64,000 nucleotides of DNA from QKMZ01 sp012965515 (GTDB lineage: Bacteria > Cyanobacteriota > Vampirovibrionia > Obscuribacterales > Obscuribacteraceae), in the NCBI GenBank assembly GCA_937879965.1, contig CALFMP010000022.1, positions 62,001-126,000 of the forward strand, read 5' to 3'. A program made the translations under genes and the position numbers. Numbering within the stretch: position 1 is the first letter of the stretch; each line of letters opens with the position of its first letter. This document shows, one piece after another, positions 1 through 8,399 of the stretch. The notes under the pieces are model-generated. The model was given only the letters and a program-made list of their open reading frames with translations, did not search any database and was not told the DNA's origin.

Positions 1-403
1 GTCTAACTGCTTCTTCCATACGCTCCGGGGTCACAACGCCGGCGGCTTGGAGCAATTCACCCAGTTCATTGGAAGACAAAGACTCACGCTGGGGCGGCTG
101 CCAGCCCAGGCGGCGGAATGCCTCTTCAAGCGGAATTTTGCTCTTGCAAGACAGATTCAATGCTTTGATGCCGAAATCGTTGGCGATCACGCCCTCGCGC
201 AAAAGAGATTGCACTTCAATAGCTACTTGCAAATCGCTTTCAGATATTTCGCCAATGCTCATCAAGACACGACCCAAAGGAGTCGTCGATTTCTTCGCTA
301 TTTGCAGCGCTTCCATCAAAACTTCGGGGCGGATCACATTGGCTGCCACAAGCAACTCACCAATTCGCTTGGGACCTGCTCGTCTCTCTTTGACAATTTC
401 CAT
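1..403 (-). CDS. GspE_N-like helical repeat protein, 3' end outside window
   Basis: The reading frame opens at an ATG at 403 on the minus strand and stays open to the left edge, so only the first 134 residues are visible. An AGGTAG-like ribosome site lies about 9 bases upstream of the ATG. The protein begins MEIVKERRAGPKRIGELLVA and contains repeated units of the pattern GELLxxAxVIxPExLxEAL followed by PLGRVLMSIGEISESDLQVA; a second unit starts near residue 108. This resembles the N-terminal helical domain of type II secretion ATPases (GspE/MshEN N-terminal fold), which also occurs alone in regulatory proteins. No ATPase part is visible here, so whether this is a secretion ATPase or a stand-alone domain cannot be decided. 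Confidence 0.7.
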   Translation of the reverse strand, partial: MEIVKERRAGPKRIGELLVAANVIRPEVLMEALQIAKKSTTPLGRVLMSIGEISESDLQVAIEVQSLLREGVIANDFGIKALNLSCKSKIPLEEAFRRLGWQPPQRESLSSNELGELLQAAGVVTPERMEEAVR

Positions 404-746
404 TCTTGACGACTACCTGAAATGCGATTCTTAAATCGACAAAGCACTTGCGCCTTCCAGCCGGAAGACAAAAATTGTGGGGTCAATATTTAGTCTAGCA
501 GGCGAAACGCCCTACCAGTCTTGAAAAACCATAACCCACATAAAGAATGCCCAATTCTGGCACTCTTAAAACTATCTATTAACTCACTCAAAACGAGACA
601 AACTCTGGGTTTCATCCAAATAGGCCCAAATGTCTATCTAAATGACATAGAGCAAGCATCGCCTGGAGAGGTGATGCTTGCTCATAGAGCCAAACAGTTT
701 TCGGTGGTTTCTTTAGGAGCGATGCAGAGCATCGTCCTGTCAGGGT
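404..746. other. Intergenic stretch, 343 bases
   Basis: The stretch separates two minus-strand genes. Apart from the hairpin at 650-683 and the start region of the left gene, nothing coding is convincing: the plus-strand frame beginning at 521 runs on into the antisense of the neighbouring secreted-protein gene and looks like a shadow. Confidence 0.6.
650..683 (-). terminator. Hairpin downstream of the secreted-protein array
   Basis: GAGCAAGCATC at 650-660 pairs perfectly with GATGCTTGCTC at 673-683 (11 bp), and the loop can add two more G-C pairs. It lies about 65 bases past the stop of the last gene of the minus-strand array, the expected place for a terminator. The minus-strand continuation is not a clean T-run, so it may instead be a 3'-end stabilising stem. 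Confidence 0.5.
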
Positions 747-1196
747 TTAGTAGTTATCGTCGTAAGGAACAACGAAGCCCTTGCCCTGGAAGATCATGCT
801 ATGGCTGCCTGAGTGAGGGCTCGGATAGCCAACAAAACCGTGATGCATGCCATAGAACAAACCATGTCTTGCACCATAAAGTCCGCCGGCCAGGAGTCCT
901 ACAGGACCGCCGACCAAGCCGCCGGCTACCAATTCATAGGTGCCGTCTTCTTTGCCGAGGTTGCGGGAAACCATCTTTGTGCCGCCAATCGCGCCCTTGA
1001 TTGCATCTTGGAATGCAGCAGTCGGAACATCCCAGATGGTTGTTACGGCCATGCTGACCAATCTGCAAGGGAAGTAAGCGATTTCGTAATACACACGCGC
1101 CGATTCAGGGCGCTCCGGATAGGCAAAGCTCGGAGCTGCTACCGAAGTAAGCAGACCAGCCGCCAAGAGTAACGAGGAAAGGACCTTCTTACGCAT
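747..1196 (-). CDS. Secreted glycine-rich protein, array member 4
   Basis: Last gene of a four-gene minus-strand array of related small secreted proteins. A signal peptide is clear (MRKKVLSSLLLAAGLLTSVA, cleavage after PSFA). The mature part shares the family order: a segment with P.R.V, a SMAVTTIWDVP-like Gly/Val turn, GAIGGTK, a NLGKEDGTYEL block, then VGGPVGLLAGGLYGARHG. Unlike its three sisters it lacks the C-terminal GWEKPFS motif and instead ends GFVVPYDDNY after a Pro/Ser/His-rich linker. An ATG four codons upstream (1208) is possible; 1196 was chosen because GGTG lies 6 bases before it, as in its sisters. No known family was recognised; export to periplasm or outer surface is inferred. 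Confidence 0.75.
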   Translation of the reverse strand: MRKKVLSSLLLAAGLLTSVAAPSFAYPERPESARVYYEIAYFPCRLVSMAVTTIWDVPTAAFQDAIKGAIGGTKMVSRNLGKEDGTYELVAGGLVGGPVGLLAGGLYGARHGLFYGMHHGFVGYPSPHSGSHSMIFQGKGFVVPYDDNY

Positions 1197-1238
1197 TATT
1201 TTCACCATCTTTCCTATTTAAGTGGTTCAAAGGGGGGC

Positions 1239-1637
1239 TTATTTCTCTTCCATGGTCAGATAGGACCATCTGCTGTAGGGCTTTTCCCAGCCCTTCTTCC
1301 AGCCATGACCAAATCCATGGAATCCGCCGACAGCTCCGCCGACAATAGCTCCGCCTGTTCCGAATACCGGAGCGGCAGCTGCCAATTGTCCAGCGCCTTT
1401 TTCATCGCCGAATTTGCCTGCCCAGTGCTTTGTACCTTTGAGGGAGCCATGATAGCCGCCATCAATAGGACCACTGATGAGACCAGTAACCAATGCGCCT
1501 TCCAAAGCACCTGCTGTTCTGAAAGGAGCTTGCAAAACCCACATAACCGGTTTTGCTTCGTAGTCAAGCGCGAGAGCAGGAGCTACTGCACTCACGGCGA
1601 CCAACGCCGAAAAAACGATACGACCGATTGATTTCAT
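1239..1637 (-). CDS. Secreted glycine-rich protein, array member 3
   Basis: Paralogue of the flanking genes, 133 residues from the preferred ATG at 1637, which has GGTGG 7 bases upstream (an ATG at 1652 is also in frame). Signal peptide MKSIGRIVFSALVAVSAVAP with an ALA cleavage site. The mature protein has the family blocks: LQAPFRTAG, GSLKGTKHWAGKFGDEKGAG, GTGGAIVGGAVGGFHGFGHG and the C-terminal KGWEKPYSRWSYLTMEEK. The alternating Gly/hydrophobic stretch could form a membrane hairpin or a packed glycine-zipper. Function unknown. It is 42 bases from the previous gene, so probably co-transcribed. Confidence 0.75.
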   Translation of the reverse strand: MKSIGRIVFSALVAVSAVAPALALDYEAKPVMWVLQAPFRTAGALEGALVTGLISGPIDGGYHGSLKGTKHWAGKFGDEKGAGQLAAAAPVFGTGGAIVGGAVGGFHGFGHGWKKGWEKPYSRWSYLTMEEK

Positions 1638-1704
1638 TGTTTTTACCACCATATTCCAGACTGCCCGTCAAACTGTTTGGCTCAATGCCAGGCAGTGCTA
1701 GTAA

Positions 1705-2088
1705 CTACTTCTCTTCGGTAACCAAATACGATTCAGTACTGAAAGGCTTTTCCCAGCCCTTCGAGAAGGCATGCTTAGCACCATGCAAAGCGCCGTAAGG
1801 GATGCCCCATACGAAACCTACTGGGAAACCAAGCAGTGCGCCTGCGATATTTTGTCCGGCGCCTTTGGAATCACCAAAGTGCTCGGCCAAAGTGCGCTGG
1901 CACTTCATAGGAACGCGGTACAGCGAATCAACAACGATTCCTTCTGGAACGTCGATGAGCAGACCGGTTGTTACCCCACCCAATCCAACCATATTGTGAA
2001 CAGGACCATCGCCGTCAGCGAACGACGGGGTAGCCGTTCCCAGAGCGAGCGCTCCTGAAATTAACATCGCGAGAGTTCTTTTGGTCAT
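1705..2088 (-). CDS. Secreted glycine-rich protein, array member 2
   Basis: Paralogue in the array, 127 residues from the ATG at 2088, which is preceded by AGGTGG at ideal spacing; a longer frame from 2136 adds a poorly signal-like leader and was rejected. Signal peptide MTKRTLAMLISGALALGTAT then PSFA. The family blocks are recognisable though diverged: a Gly-rich VGLGGVTTGLLIDVP, FGDSKGAGQN, GFPVGFVWGIPYGALHGAKH and the terminal FSKGWEKPFSTESY with EEK at the end. No enzyme motif is present. Function unknown. Confidence 0.75.
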   Translation of the reverse strand: MTKRTLAMLISGALALGTATPSFADGDGPVHNMVGLGGVTTGLLIDVPEGIVVDSLYRVPMKCQRTLAEHFGDSKGAGQNIAGALLGFPVGFVWGIPYGALHGAKHAFSKGWEKPFSTESYLVTEEK

Positions 2089-2185
2089 GTTTTTCCACCT
2101 GGCAGGGAGGATGGCTCTACTGCGAACCACCCTCATAAAGTACCTAATGACTTGATAGGGGTCTCATCGACTTTCCTATGTCTTC

Positions 2186-2575
2186 CTACTCATCTTTGAA
2201 AGTGAAGGCATCTTTGGAGAACGGTTTGTCAAAACCGGTCTTCATACCGTGCCATCCACCATCAGCAATACCGTAGGTGCCGCCGCCGATGGCTCCGAAA
2301 GGACCACCAACGATTGCGCCAAACATTTGATGGTATTTTCCATCTTCATTGCCGAGTTTGCCGGCAACCCACTTAGTTGACTTGATTGCGCCTCTGTTGC
2401 CATCTTTGACAACTCCGAGCGGCACTCCGACAACTGTGCCCACTCCGGATCCGACCATTCTTACCGGAAGAAAAACAATCTTCTGGAAGGTGGTTTCGTC
2501 GGCCATCGCTGGGGCTACCAAGGAGCCGACAAATACCGAAGCCAGCAAGAACGAGGAGGCTAACTTTTTAAACAT
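2186..2575 (-). CDS. Secreted glycine-rich protein, array member 1
   Basis: First gene of the array. The ATG at 2575 has GGAG 6 bases upstream; an ATG four codons earlier (2587) is less well placed. Signal peptide MFKKLASSFLLASVFVGSLV ending APAMA. The mature protein gives the clearest view of the family: FLPVRMVGSGVGTVVGVPLG, GAIKSTKWVAGKLGNEDGKY, IVGGPFGAIGGGTYG, then GFDKPFSKDAFTF. Glycines recur every 3-4 residues, as in glycine-zipper membrane proteins. Family not recognised; an envelope role is inferred from the signal peptide only. Confidence 0.75.
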   Translation of the reverse strand: MFKKLASSFLLASVFVGSLVAPAMADETTFQKIVFLPVRMVGSGVGTVVGVPLGVVKDGNRGAIKSTKWVAGKLGNEDGKYHQMFGAIVGGPFGAIGGGTYGIADGGWHGMKTGFDKPFSKDAFTFKDE

Positions 2576-2989
2576 GCTTTTCTCCATCTCTTAGCAAGCG
2601 TTCTCTAATTCCCCGACCAGCGGTCTTGGGACACAAGCAATTCTACCTAATTTGTACGGCGCGTCCATGTTTTCGCCAATAATGTAAAAACGCTCGAAAT
2701 GCCGTAATCCCTCTGCCTGCTTGCTTTTCGGCGAATGACACTCTTGTAAAATGTTTGTGTGATAACTGATCGGTTTCCAAGTCCTATATCTCATTTAAAT
2801 ACCGATGCATATTGATTCTCACGCGGCAGGGCTTTCAAAGTGAAAGCTGAAGTGATACCGGCGGCGATGCAAAGCGGAATGTGGTCGTCAATTGGCAACA
2901 GTCTGTTTATCGGACTTTTGCCCTTGTCGAATCAGCAGTGCCACCTTATATAGTGCCTGCGATTCGACGAACTCTTCCTGAAAGGTTGT
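2576..2989. other. Intergenic stretch, 414 bases
   Basis: Lies between the MFS gene (minus) and the start of the secreted array (minus). It carries the candidate array promoter at 2651-2679. A 67-codon minus-strand frame at 2591-2794 has no ribosome site and no recognisable protein character. Nothing else is supported. Confidence 0.55.
2651..2679 (-). promoter_or_regulatory. Candidate sigma70-type promoter of the secreted array
   Basis: On the minus strand TTGGCG (2679-2674) and TACAAA (2656-2651) are separated by 17 bases, each matching 4 of 6 consensus positions. It would give a leader of about 70 bases before the first array gene. Sequence match only. Confidence 0.35.
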
Positions 2990-4357
2990 CTAGAGTTTCG
3001 ACCTTAGTGAAGGGTCGCGAATCGCTCTGATTACCTGAATTGCGCCCGTCAGGAATGTTGGCACGCCAAGCAATAACAAAGTAGTAGACACACCACCAGG
3101 TAGGTTGTCTGCCGATACTCCCGTCAGGATTACAGGGATAGTCGAAGCCGCCGACATGGCCGTATTCTGCGCCCCGAAAACCTTGCCACGCAAGTCTTCC
3201 GGTACTGCCGCCTGCAATGAGGCTTGGGTAGGCACTGCTACAAATGCGCAACTAATTCCCAGCAGTGTTGCGAAAATCAGTGGCACCAACATCAGCAGTC
3301 CGTTGAAGTACACGCCTTGCATCCCGACTAATGGAAACAGGTGATCTTGAATGAAACCCAAGCTCCCGAGCAAACACATGCATAAACCGAGTCCTGCAAA
3401 TCCGCCGTAAACCATTAGTCGAGGGGAAGCGTTCGGTCCTTGATGTCCGACCCAGAAATTGCCGATCATCATTCCCAATCCTGCTGCAGCAATGACATAT
3501 CCGAATTGGAAAGGCTGCAAATGCATAACTTGCTCAACAAGTGCAACCGCAATGATATTGAGCGTAATGATGGTGCTGAAAAGAATAGTGATTTTGAGAA
3601 TTGCCCGAAACACCGGCGGGCTGTCGACGATGTAGGCAATCCCTACTCGCAATTCTTCCCACCAAGGCTCTCGATCTTGCTTTTGCGGTTTGTTGTCGGA
3701 TATTCCCATCAAGAGAAAAGCAGCTATAAGGAATAGTCCCGCAACTGCATATGGTGCGCCACCAATACCGGTGTGCGCAATAATCGGTTCACCAATGGCA
3801 AAGCCAAAGCCCAAGGCGATCATCATGGTCGTGAAGAAGAGCGCATTTGCGCAATAGAGATCTTCCTTTTTCACCAGCCGTGGTATCGAGGCAGTTTCTG
3901 CAGGCCCAAAAAATTGAGCCCCTATCGATATAAGAAAGGCAAGGGTGAAGGCCACTTTCGGATATTGCTTGACCCAGCTAAGCGCCACCAGTGCCACAAA
4001 GAAAGCCCTGATCAAGTTTGAAACAACGAGCACCGCTCTGTTTGACCAGCGGTCTACGCAAACTCCAGCAAAAGGGCTGAGCACCACCGCCGGTATTGTA
4101 AATGCAACGTAAAGCCAACTCGTCAACTCGGCGGCACCAATCGCTTGATGCGCTTGGTGCGCTTGTTGAGCTTGCTTGGCTGTTTCTTGCGCTGTCAGTA
4201 CCGCAACGAATAGAACGAATACCGCGCGGTCGGCAAACTGAGAAAAAATCTGAGCGATCCATAGGAACATGAATTGCTTGTTCTTAAAGAGCGAAGCATA
4301 TCCCGATGGCGACTGTCCGGACTCAGAAATGGACGACTGTGTTGTTTGCGAACTCAA
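2990..4357 (-). CDS. MFS transporter, DHA3/EntS-like exporter
   Basis: 455 residues with about twelve hydrophobic spans, starting after a Ser/Gln-rich cytoplasmic tail: LFKNKQFMFLWIAQIFSQFA is the typical first span of MFS proteins of the EntS/macrolide-efflux (DHA3) type. AGVCVDRWSNRAVLVVSN after the second span is the conserved MFS loop-2 motif (GxxxDRxxRR type), and a similar motif, PEDLRGKVFGAQNT, sits before span 10. Substrate unknown; efflux of a small molecule is the family expectation. The start is a TTG at 4357, because a stop codon lies three codons upstream and no ATG precedes the first span. Monocistronic as far as visible. Confidence 0.85.
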   Translation of the reverse strand: MSSQTTQSSISESGQSPSGYASLFKNKQFMFLWIAQIFSQFADRAVFVLFVAVLTAQETAKQAQQAHQAHQAIGAAELTSWLYVAFTIPAVVLSPFAGVCVDRWSNRAVLVVSNLIRAFFVALVALSWVKQYPKVAFTLAFLISIGAQFFGPAETASIPRLVKKEDLYCANALFFTTMMIALGFGFAIGEPIIAHTGIGGAPYAVAGLFLIAAFLLMGISDNKPQKQDREPWWEELRVGIAYIVDSPPVFRAILKITILFSTIITLNIIAVALVEQVMHLQPFQFGYVIAAAGLGMMIGNFWVGHQGPNASPRLMVYGGFAGLGLCMCLLGSLGFIQDHLFPLVGMQGVYFNGLLMLVPLIFATLLGISCAFVAVPTQASLQAAVPEDLRGKVFGAQNTAMSAASTIPVILTGVSADNLPGGVSTTLLLLGVPTFLTGAIQVIRAIRDPSLRSKL

Positions 4358-4586
4358 AAATGGCTACCGGTGCGTCAAGTAACCTTACTCTATCACTTTG
4401 CGGCTCGCAGGACCTGACCGCTCAAAGCGTGCACAGGCTGGCGTTTGCAGTTCGTGGCAAGCAAAATGGAGAGTCTCACGTCCGCCACCTGACAAGCGGA
4501 CATTCCCTACCTATTTAAATAGTACGAGTTGGATTCGACACTTTTTCTCATTAGATCGAATTCTGCTCTTTCGACACTAACTCGCT

Positions 4587-5423
4587 CTAGTCTGCTCTGC
4601 CGTCTTCTTCGCTGCTCAGATCGTAGGAGTTGCCGAGATTACCTCTTGCCACTCCACGTTTGCTGCCGCGAATGAAATTGACAATCTCTTTGATCTCGTC
4701 GAACTGCTCGATCTCTTCTTCGATTTTTAGACAGGCATTGGCCATGTTAAGGTCTGAACGGTAGAGCAAACGATAGGCTTCCTTAATTGCCGATCTCACG
4801 TTCTGGGCTACTTTCCCGCGTCTGAGTCCGACGACATTGATTCCTCTGACATAGAGAGGGCGACCGTCGGTTATGGCAAAAGGAGGCAAGTCCACTCTTG
4901 TCCCGGAATTGCCAGAGACCATGTTGAATCTGCCGATGCGAACGAATTGGTGAAATACGACCAAACCGCCAAAAACTGTAAAGTCGCCGACCTCGACGTG
5001 GCCACCTAATGTGGTGCCGTTAGCCATGATGACATTGTTGCCGACCTTGCAATCGTGCGCGATATGCGAATAATTCATTAGAAAGCAGTTGTTGCCGACC
5101 GTGGTCATCGGATCTTTGGAACCACGGTGAATGGTTACATACTCGCGCACCGTGCAATTGTTGCCCATGATGACACCGGTCGGTGCATCTTTGTAACTCA
5201 AGTCTTGCGGCGGCAATCCAATTGATGCGCCGGCAAAAATCTTGCAGTCTTCACCAATGGTCGTGACACCGTCTATGACGGCATGCGGTCCGATTTTTGT
5301 GCCTCGCCCTATGGAGACGTTTTCTCCAATAACCGCGTATGGCCCAATTTCGACATCTTCGCCGATTTTGGCGCCATCACTAATGATGGCAGTTTTGTGA
5401 ATGGACATTGTTTGACTTACCAT
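4587..5423 (-). CDS. lpxA: Acyl-[ACP]--UDP-N-acetylglucosamine O-acyltransferase
   Basis: Transfers a 3-hydroxyacyl chain from ACP to UDP-GlcNAc, the first step of lipid A synthesis in the cytoplasm. 278 residues, slightly above the usual 255-265. The left-handed beta-helix hexapeptide repeats are obvious from residue 10 on (IGEDVEIGPYAVIGENVSIG). The catalytic site NYSHIAHDC has H120 and H123, the latter equivalent to the catalytic His125 of the E. coli enzyme. The helical C-terminal part follows VVGLRRGKV. The extra length is an acidic tail (SSEEDGRAD). The ATG at 5423 has AGGA 8 bases upstream; another ATG five codons inside is possible. It follows fabZ by 60 bases, the usual lipid A gene order. 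Confidence 0.95.
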   Translation of the reverse strand: MVSQTMSIHKTAIISDGAKIGEDVEIGPYAVIGENVSIGRGTKIGPHAVIDGVTTIGEDCKIFAGASIGLPPQDLSYKDAPTGVIMGNNCTVREYVTIHRGSKDPMTTVGNNCFLMNYSHIAHDCKVGNNVIMANGTTLGGHVEVGDFTVFGGLVVFHQFVRIGRFNMVSGNSGTRVDLPPFAITDGRPLYVRGINVVGLRRGKVAQNVRSAIKEAYRLLYRSDLNMANACLKIEEEIEQFDEIKEIVNFIRGSKRGVARGNLGNSYDLSSEEDGRAD

Positions 5424-5483
5424 CGATTTTTCCTATGACCCGTCTGTAAAATCCCTTCCACTCTCAAGTTTCTTGCAGAATCC

Positions 5484-5945
5484 TTATCCTTCCGCATCGA
5501 TCATGGCAAAGCTAATTTCACCCTCGCAGGCAATTTTGTCACCGACTTTCGCGGTGCCTTTCATTTTGCCCAGTGGTCCTTTCAACTTAATAAGTTCAAC
5601 CGACATATCAAGTCTGTCGCCTGGTACAACCATTTGACGGAATTTGACGCCATCAATGCCGGTGAAAACACCCAATTTGCCTTTGAAATTTTCATGACTC
5701 AACAAAGCCACACAACCCAACTGAGCCAGAGCCTCGATCATGAGAACGCCCGGCATAATTGGTTTGTGAGGGAAGTGTCCTTCGAAAAACTGTTCGTTGG
5801 CAGTCAAATTCTTGTATCCGACTGCGCCTTGTCCGGGCTCAAGACTGGTGATTCTATCGAGAAGCAAAAACGGATAGCGATGGGGCAAAAGCTTTTTGAT
5901 AGCAAGAATGTCCAGCTCTTGTTTAGTTTCCGTAGTTATAGTCAT
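5484..5945 (-). CDS. fabZ: 3-hydroxyacyl-[ACP] dehydratase FabZ
   Basis: Hot-dog-fold dehydratase of type II fatty acid synthesis: removes water from 3-hydroxyacyl-ACP to give trans-2-enoyl-ACP. 153 residues, normal length. The signature LPHRYPFLLLDRI is followed by the active-site region FFEGHFPHKPIMPGVLMIEA with catalytic H57 and E71. AGGA lies about 7 bases before the ATG. Immediately upstream of lpxA on the same strand; FabZ and LpxA share the 3-hydroxyacyl-ACP pool, so co-transcription couples membrane phospholipid and lipid A synthesis. Confidence 0.95.
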   Translation of the reverse strand: MTITTETKQELDILAIKKLLPHRYPFLLLDRITSLEPGQGAVGYKNLTANEQFFEGHFPHKPIMPGVLMIEALAQLGCVALLSHENFKGKLGVFTGIDGVKFRQMVVPGDRLDMSVELIKLKGPLGKMKGTAKVGDKIACEGEISFAMIDAEG

Positions 5946-6232
5946 AAATATTCCTTTCTCGATGAAACTCGCCCCGAAACACGAGTTCTCCTACCGGAGA
6001 GCTTCTGAGTGGCTCGCGCCAGGCAAATGAGTATACATCCTGATAATCATGCCAACCCGCGTGTCCTTCGTAAGGAAGGTGCTTCCGGCCTAAAAAGTAA
6101 CTAACTATGCGCGCGTCTCCTGCTTTGGATTAGCTAAGTGGAGGGCATTGGCTATAAAGTGAGTGCTGTACGTTCTGGACCGGACGGAAGTCATCTGAAT
6201 TGCCGACCCGGACCTCAAAAAAGGAACACAGC

Positions 6233-7450
6233 TTGGATTCCTATTCGAATTACCAGGAAAAGGTCAAAAGTCTGTCTATGCTAAGCCGGCGCCGATTTCT
6301 CTTCGGACTGGCGTCAGTCGCCTGCCTTGGATTGAGCAAGGAGGCCCAAGCTGCAGTAGGGCTTTTCGAGCCGTTCACTTTCGGCTACGTGACGGACGCG
6401 CACCTGTGCATCGGTCAACCAGACAGTTACAAGATGCTGCAAGAAAGCCAGCTCTTTTTGCAGGACGTGGTCAAGAGCTTAAATGAACAGAAGGTCGATT
6501 TCACTATCTTTGGCGGCGACAACGTCGAGGGTCCGGGACGAGACGACACTAATTGGCAGCTCTTCATTGATGTGGTTCAAAGCTTGACCAATCCTTGGAA
6601 TTTTGTCTTGGGCGAGTCAGATGTCTCCGGCATCGCCCCTGTGGATAAAATGCGCACTTATGGACCCGACTGGAAGGGCAAAGGAATCGAATCGAAGAAA
6701 TCTTACTGGTCTCAAGATCCAATTGACGGCGTCCATATCATTGGTTTGGACACCAGTCGCACCAATTCCAACACCGGTGATTTTGGAAGAGCTCAAGGTG
6801 AATGGCTGAAAGAAGATTTGCAGTTGCACCAGCGGCGGTTCACGGTCGTTTTCTCACACCACCCTCTACTGCCGCCATCCCCGTATGATTCCGGTCCTCC
6901 TTGGGATGACTATACGGTTCCAAACGGAGCCAATGCACGCGAAATTTTTGCCACTTCAAAATATGTGCGCCTGGTTGTGAATGGGCACGTGCATGTGAGC
7001 AAGGTGCAACAAGAAAACAATATTTGGTACGTTTCCTCACCCAGCCTCGCTGTCTACCCCTGTGCATATCGTTTGTTTCGCGTGACGCCTGAAGCGATCA
7101 ATGTGGAAACTTATAACGTTTCGTTCCCGGCACTAATTAAGAAAGCGAAGAACGCCTTCATCTCTTGTACTCTCGCGTACAAATATTCGAGCAGCAAACC
7201 GGCGACGTTTGCTGCCGTGGCCGAAGGCACTCGCTTGGATTCGGATGTTTCCTTGCCTTTGATACCCGGTAAGCCGATGCAGGCTTTAGATAAGAAGAAA
7301 TCGCAAAAGCAAAAGAAAGAGAAGCCGAAGAAGACAAAAACAGAAAGTAAGCCGGAAGTTAAACCGGTACAGAATACAGAGAAAAACGCAGAACCGAAGG
7401 TAGAAGTTAAACCTGCGGCGCCATCGTCGGGAGAAAGCAATGACAAGTGA
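6233..7450 (+). CDS. Tat-exported calcineurin-like metallophosphoesterase
   Basis: A twin-arginine signal (SRRRFLFGLASVACLGLSK, cleavage near AQA) is followed by a calcineurin-type phosphoesterase fold: DAHLCIG (DxH metal ligands), GGDNV, SHHPLL and NGHVHV (C-terminal GHxH). The canonical GNH(D/E) motif is replaced by GESD at 6611-6622, so the catalytic His is missing. After the domain comes a Lys/Glu/Pro-rich low-complexity tail of about 60 residues. The TTG at 6233 was chosen because AAGGA lies 7 bases before it; a TTG at 6200 and an ATG at 6278, just before the Arg pair, are alternatives. Substrate unknown; the altered motif may mean weak or changed activity. It overlaps the next gene by 11 bases. 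Confidence 0.8.
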   Translation: MDSYSNYQEKVKSLSMLSRRRFLFGLASVACLGLSKEAQAAVGLFEPFTFGYVTDAHLCIGQPDSYKMLQESQLFLQDVVKSLNEQKVDFTIFGGDNVEGPGRDDTNWQLFIDVVQSLTNPWNFVLGESDVSGIAPVDKMRTYGPDWKGKGIESKKSYWSQDPIDGVHIIGLDTSRTNSNTGDFGRAQGEWLKEDLQLHQRRFTVVFSHHPLLPPSPYDSGPPWDDYTVPNGANAREIFATSKYVRLVVNGHVHVSKVQQENNIWYVSSPSLAVYPCAYRLFRVTPEAINVETYNVSFPALIKKAKNAFISCTLAYKYSSSKPATFAAVAEGTRLDSDVSLPLIPGKPMQALDKKKSQKQKKEKPKKTKTESKPEVKPVQNTEKNAEPKVEVKPAAPSSGESNDK

Positions 7451-8306
7451 AACGGATACTGATGCGAAGAAGCACCATTTGGGGATTTGCCCGTATGGCT
7501 CAGGCGCTCTTAGCTACAACAATTATCTGAAAATCAAAGAGATTAAGGAACTTCAGATCTGTCAGTCAAATCCGGCACACCATGACGAGCCCCTTTTTAT
7601 CATTATTCACCAGACTTACGAACTCTGGTTCAAACTCATTCTGCACGAAATAGATGAAACGATGAGACAGCTGGCCGCAGGTAATGCGCCTAGAGCAACA
7701 TGGTTTATGCGACGTGTTTCGACGATTTTCAGAGAGGTTCTTGTTAATCAAATCCATATTTTGGAAACGATGATGCCGGTCGATTTTCTTGGCTTTAGAT
7801 CGAAATTGAATCCAGCATCAGGATTCCAATCATCACAATTTAGAGAAATCGAATTCGCTGCCGGCATGAAGGAACCTCGGCTATTGCAGTTCTTCATAAA
7901 CGAACCTGAATCTCTTGCCCAATTGCAAAAGCGACTCGACTCTCCGACCCTTGCAGATGCATTTTGGAAATTATTGATCGATCGCGGATTCGATGTTCCA
8001 CACGTGATTGAAGAGGATGATTCCGAAGCATGCCAGAAGGCCCATGCACAGCGCGTTAAGGAATTGCGTAAGGTTTATCAGGAACCGGAAAAATATTACG
8101 ACATCTACGAATTGGCTGAAACGCTCGTGGATTTGGATGAGAACATTGCCCTCTGGCGCATGCACCATGTCACCGTCGTCGAACGCATTATCGGCTTCAA
8201 ACAGGGCACTGGCGGTAGCGAAGGCGTTGGTTATCTGCGTTCTACACTGACGAAGCGTTGTTTCCCAGACCTTTGGAACGTGCGCACAATGATAGAACTC
8301 CCTTGA
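7440..8306 (+). CDS. kynA: Tryptophan 2,3-dioxygenase
   Basis: Haem enzyme that opens the indole ring of L-tryptophan with O2 to N-formylkynurenine, first step of the kynurenine route. 288 residues, normal for bacteria. Diagnostic stretches: HDEPLFIIIHQTYELWFKLI near the N-terminus, DFLGFRSKLNPASGFQSSQF in the middle, and MHHVTVVERIIGFKQGTGGS near the C-terminus (haem-ligand His region and substrate loop), then YLRSTL. The start lies inside the 3' end of the phosphoesterase gene, so translation is probably coupled. No kynurenine formamidase, kynureninase or 3-hydroxylase gene is next to it. Confidence 0.95.
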   Translation: MTSETDTDAKKHHLGICPYGSGALSYNNYLKIKEIKELQICQSNPAHHDEPLFIIIHQTYELWFKLILHEIDETMRQLAAGNAPRATWFMRRVSTIFREVLVNQIHILETMMPVDFLGFRSKLNPASGFQSSQFREIEFAAGMKEPRLLQFFINEPESLAQLQKRLDSPTLADAFWKLLIDRGFDVPHVIEEDDSEACQKAHAQRVKELRKVYQEPEKYYDIYELAETLVDLDENIALWRMHHVTVVERIIGFKQGTGGSEGVGYLRSTLTKRCFPDLWNVRTMIELP

Positions 8307-8399
8307 GAATAGTTCTATTTTGAACTTTAGGTTGCCCTGGTTTTTCCTGTAAGTTTCCAACCAAGTTTTCCGCCGACATACATAGAATGTCGCCGCTAC

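Noticed and set aside
521..1000. Plus-strand frame of 159 codons over the secreted-protein gene
   Set aside because: It runs antisense through a gene with a clear signal peptide, family motifs and ribosome site; no homology-like features of its own.
2591..2794. 67-codon minus-strand frame ahead of the secreted array
   Set aside because: It covers the likely array promoter and has no ribosome site or recognisable protein features.
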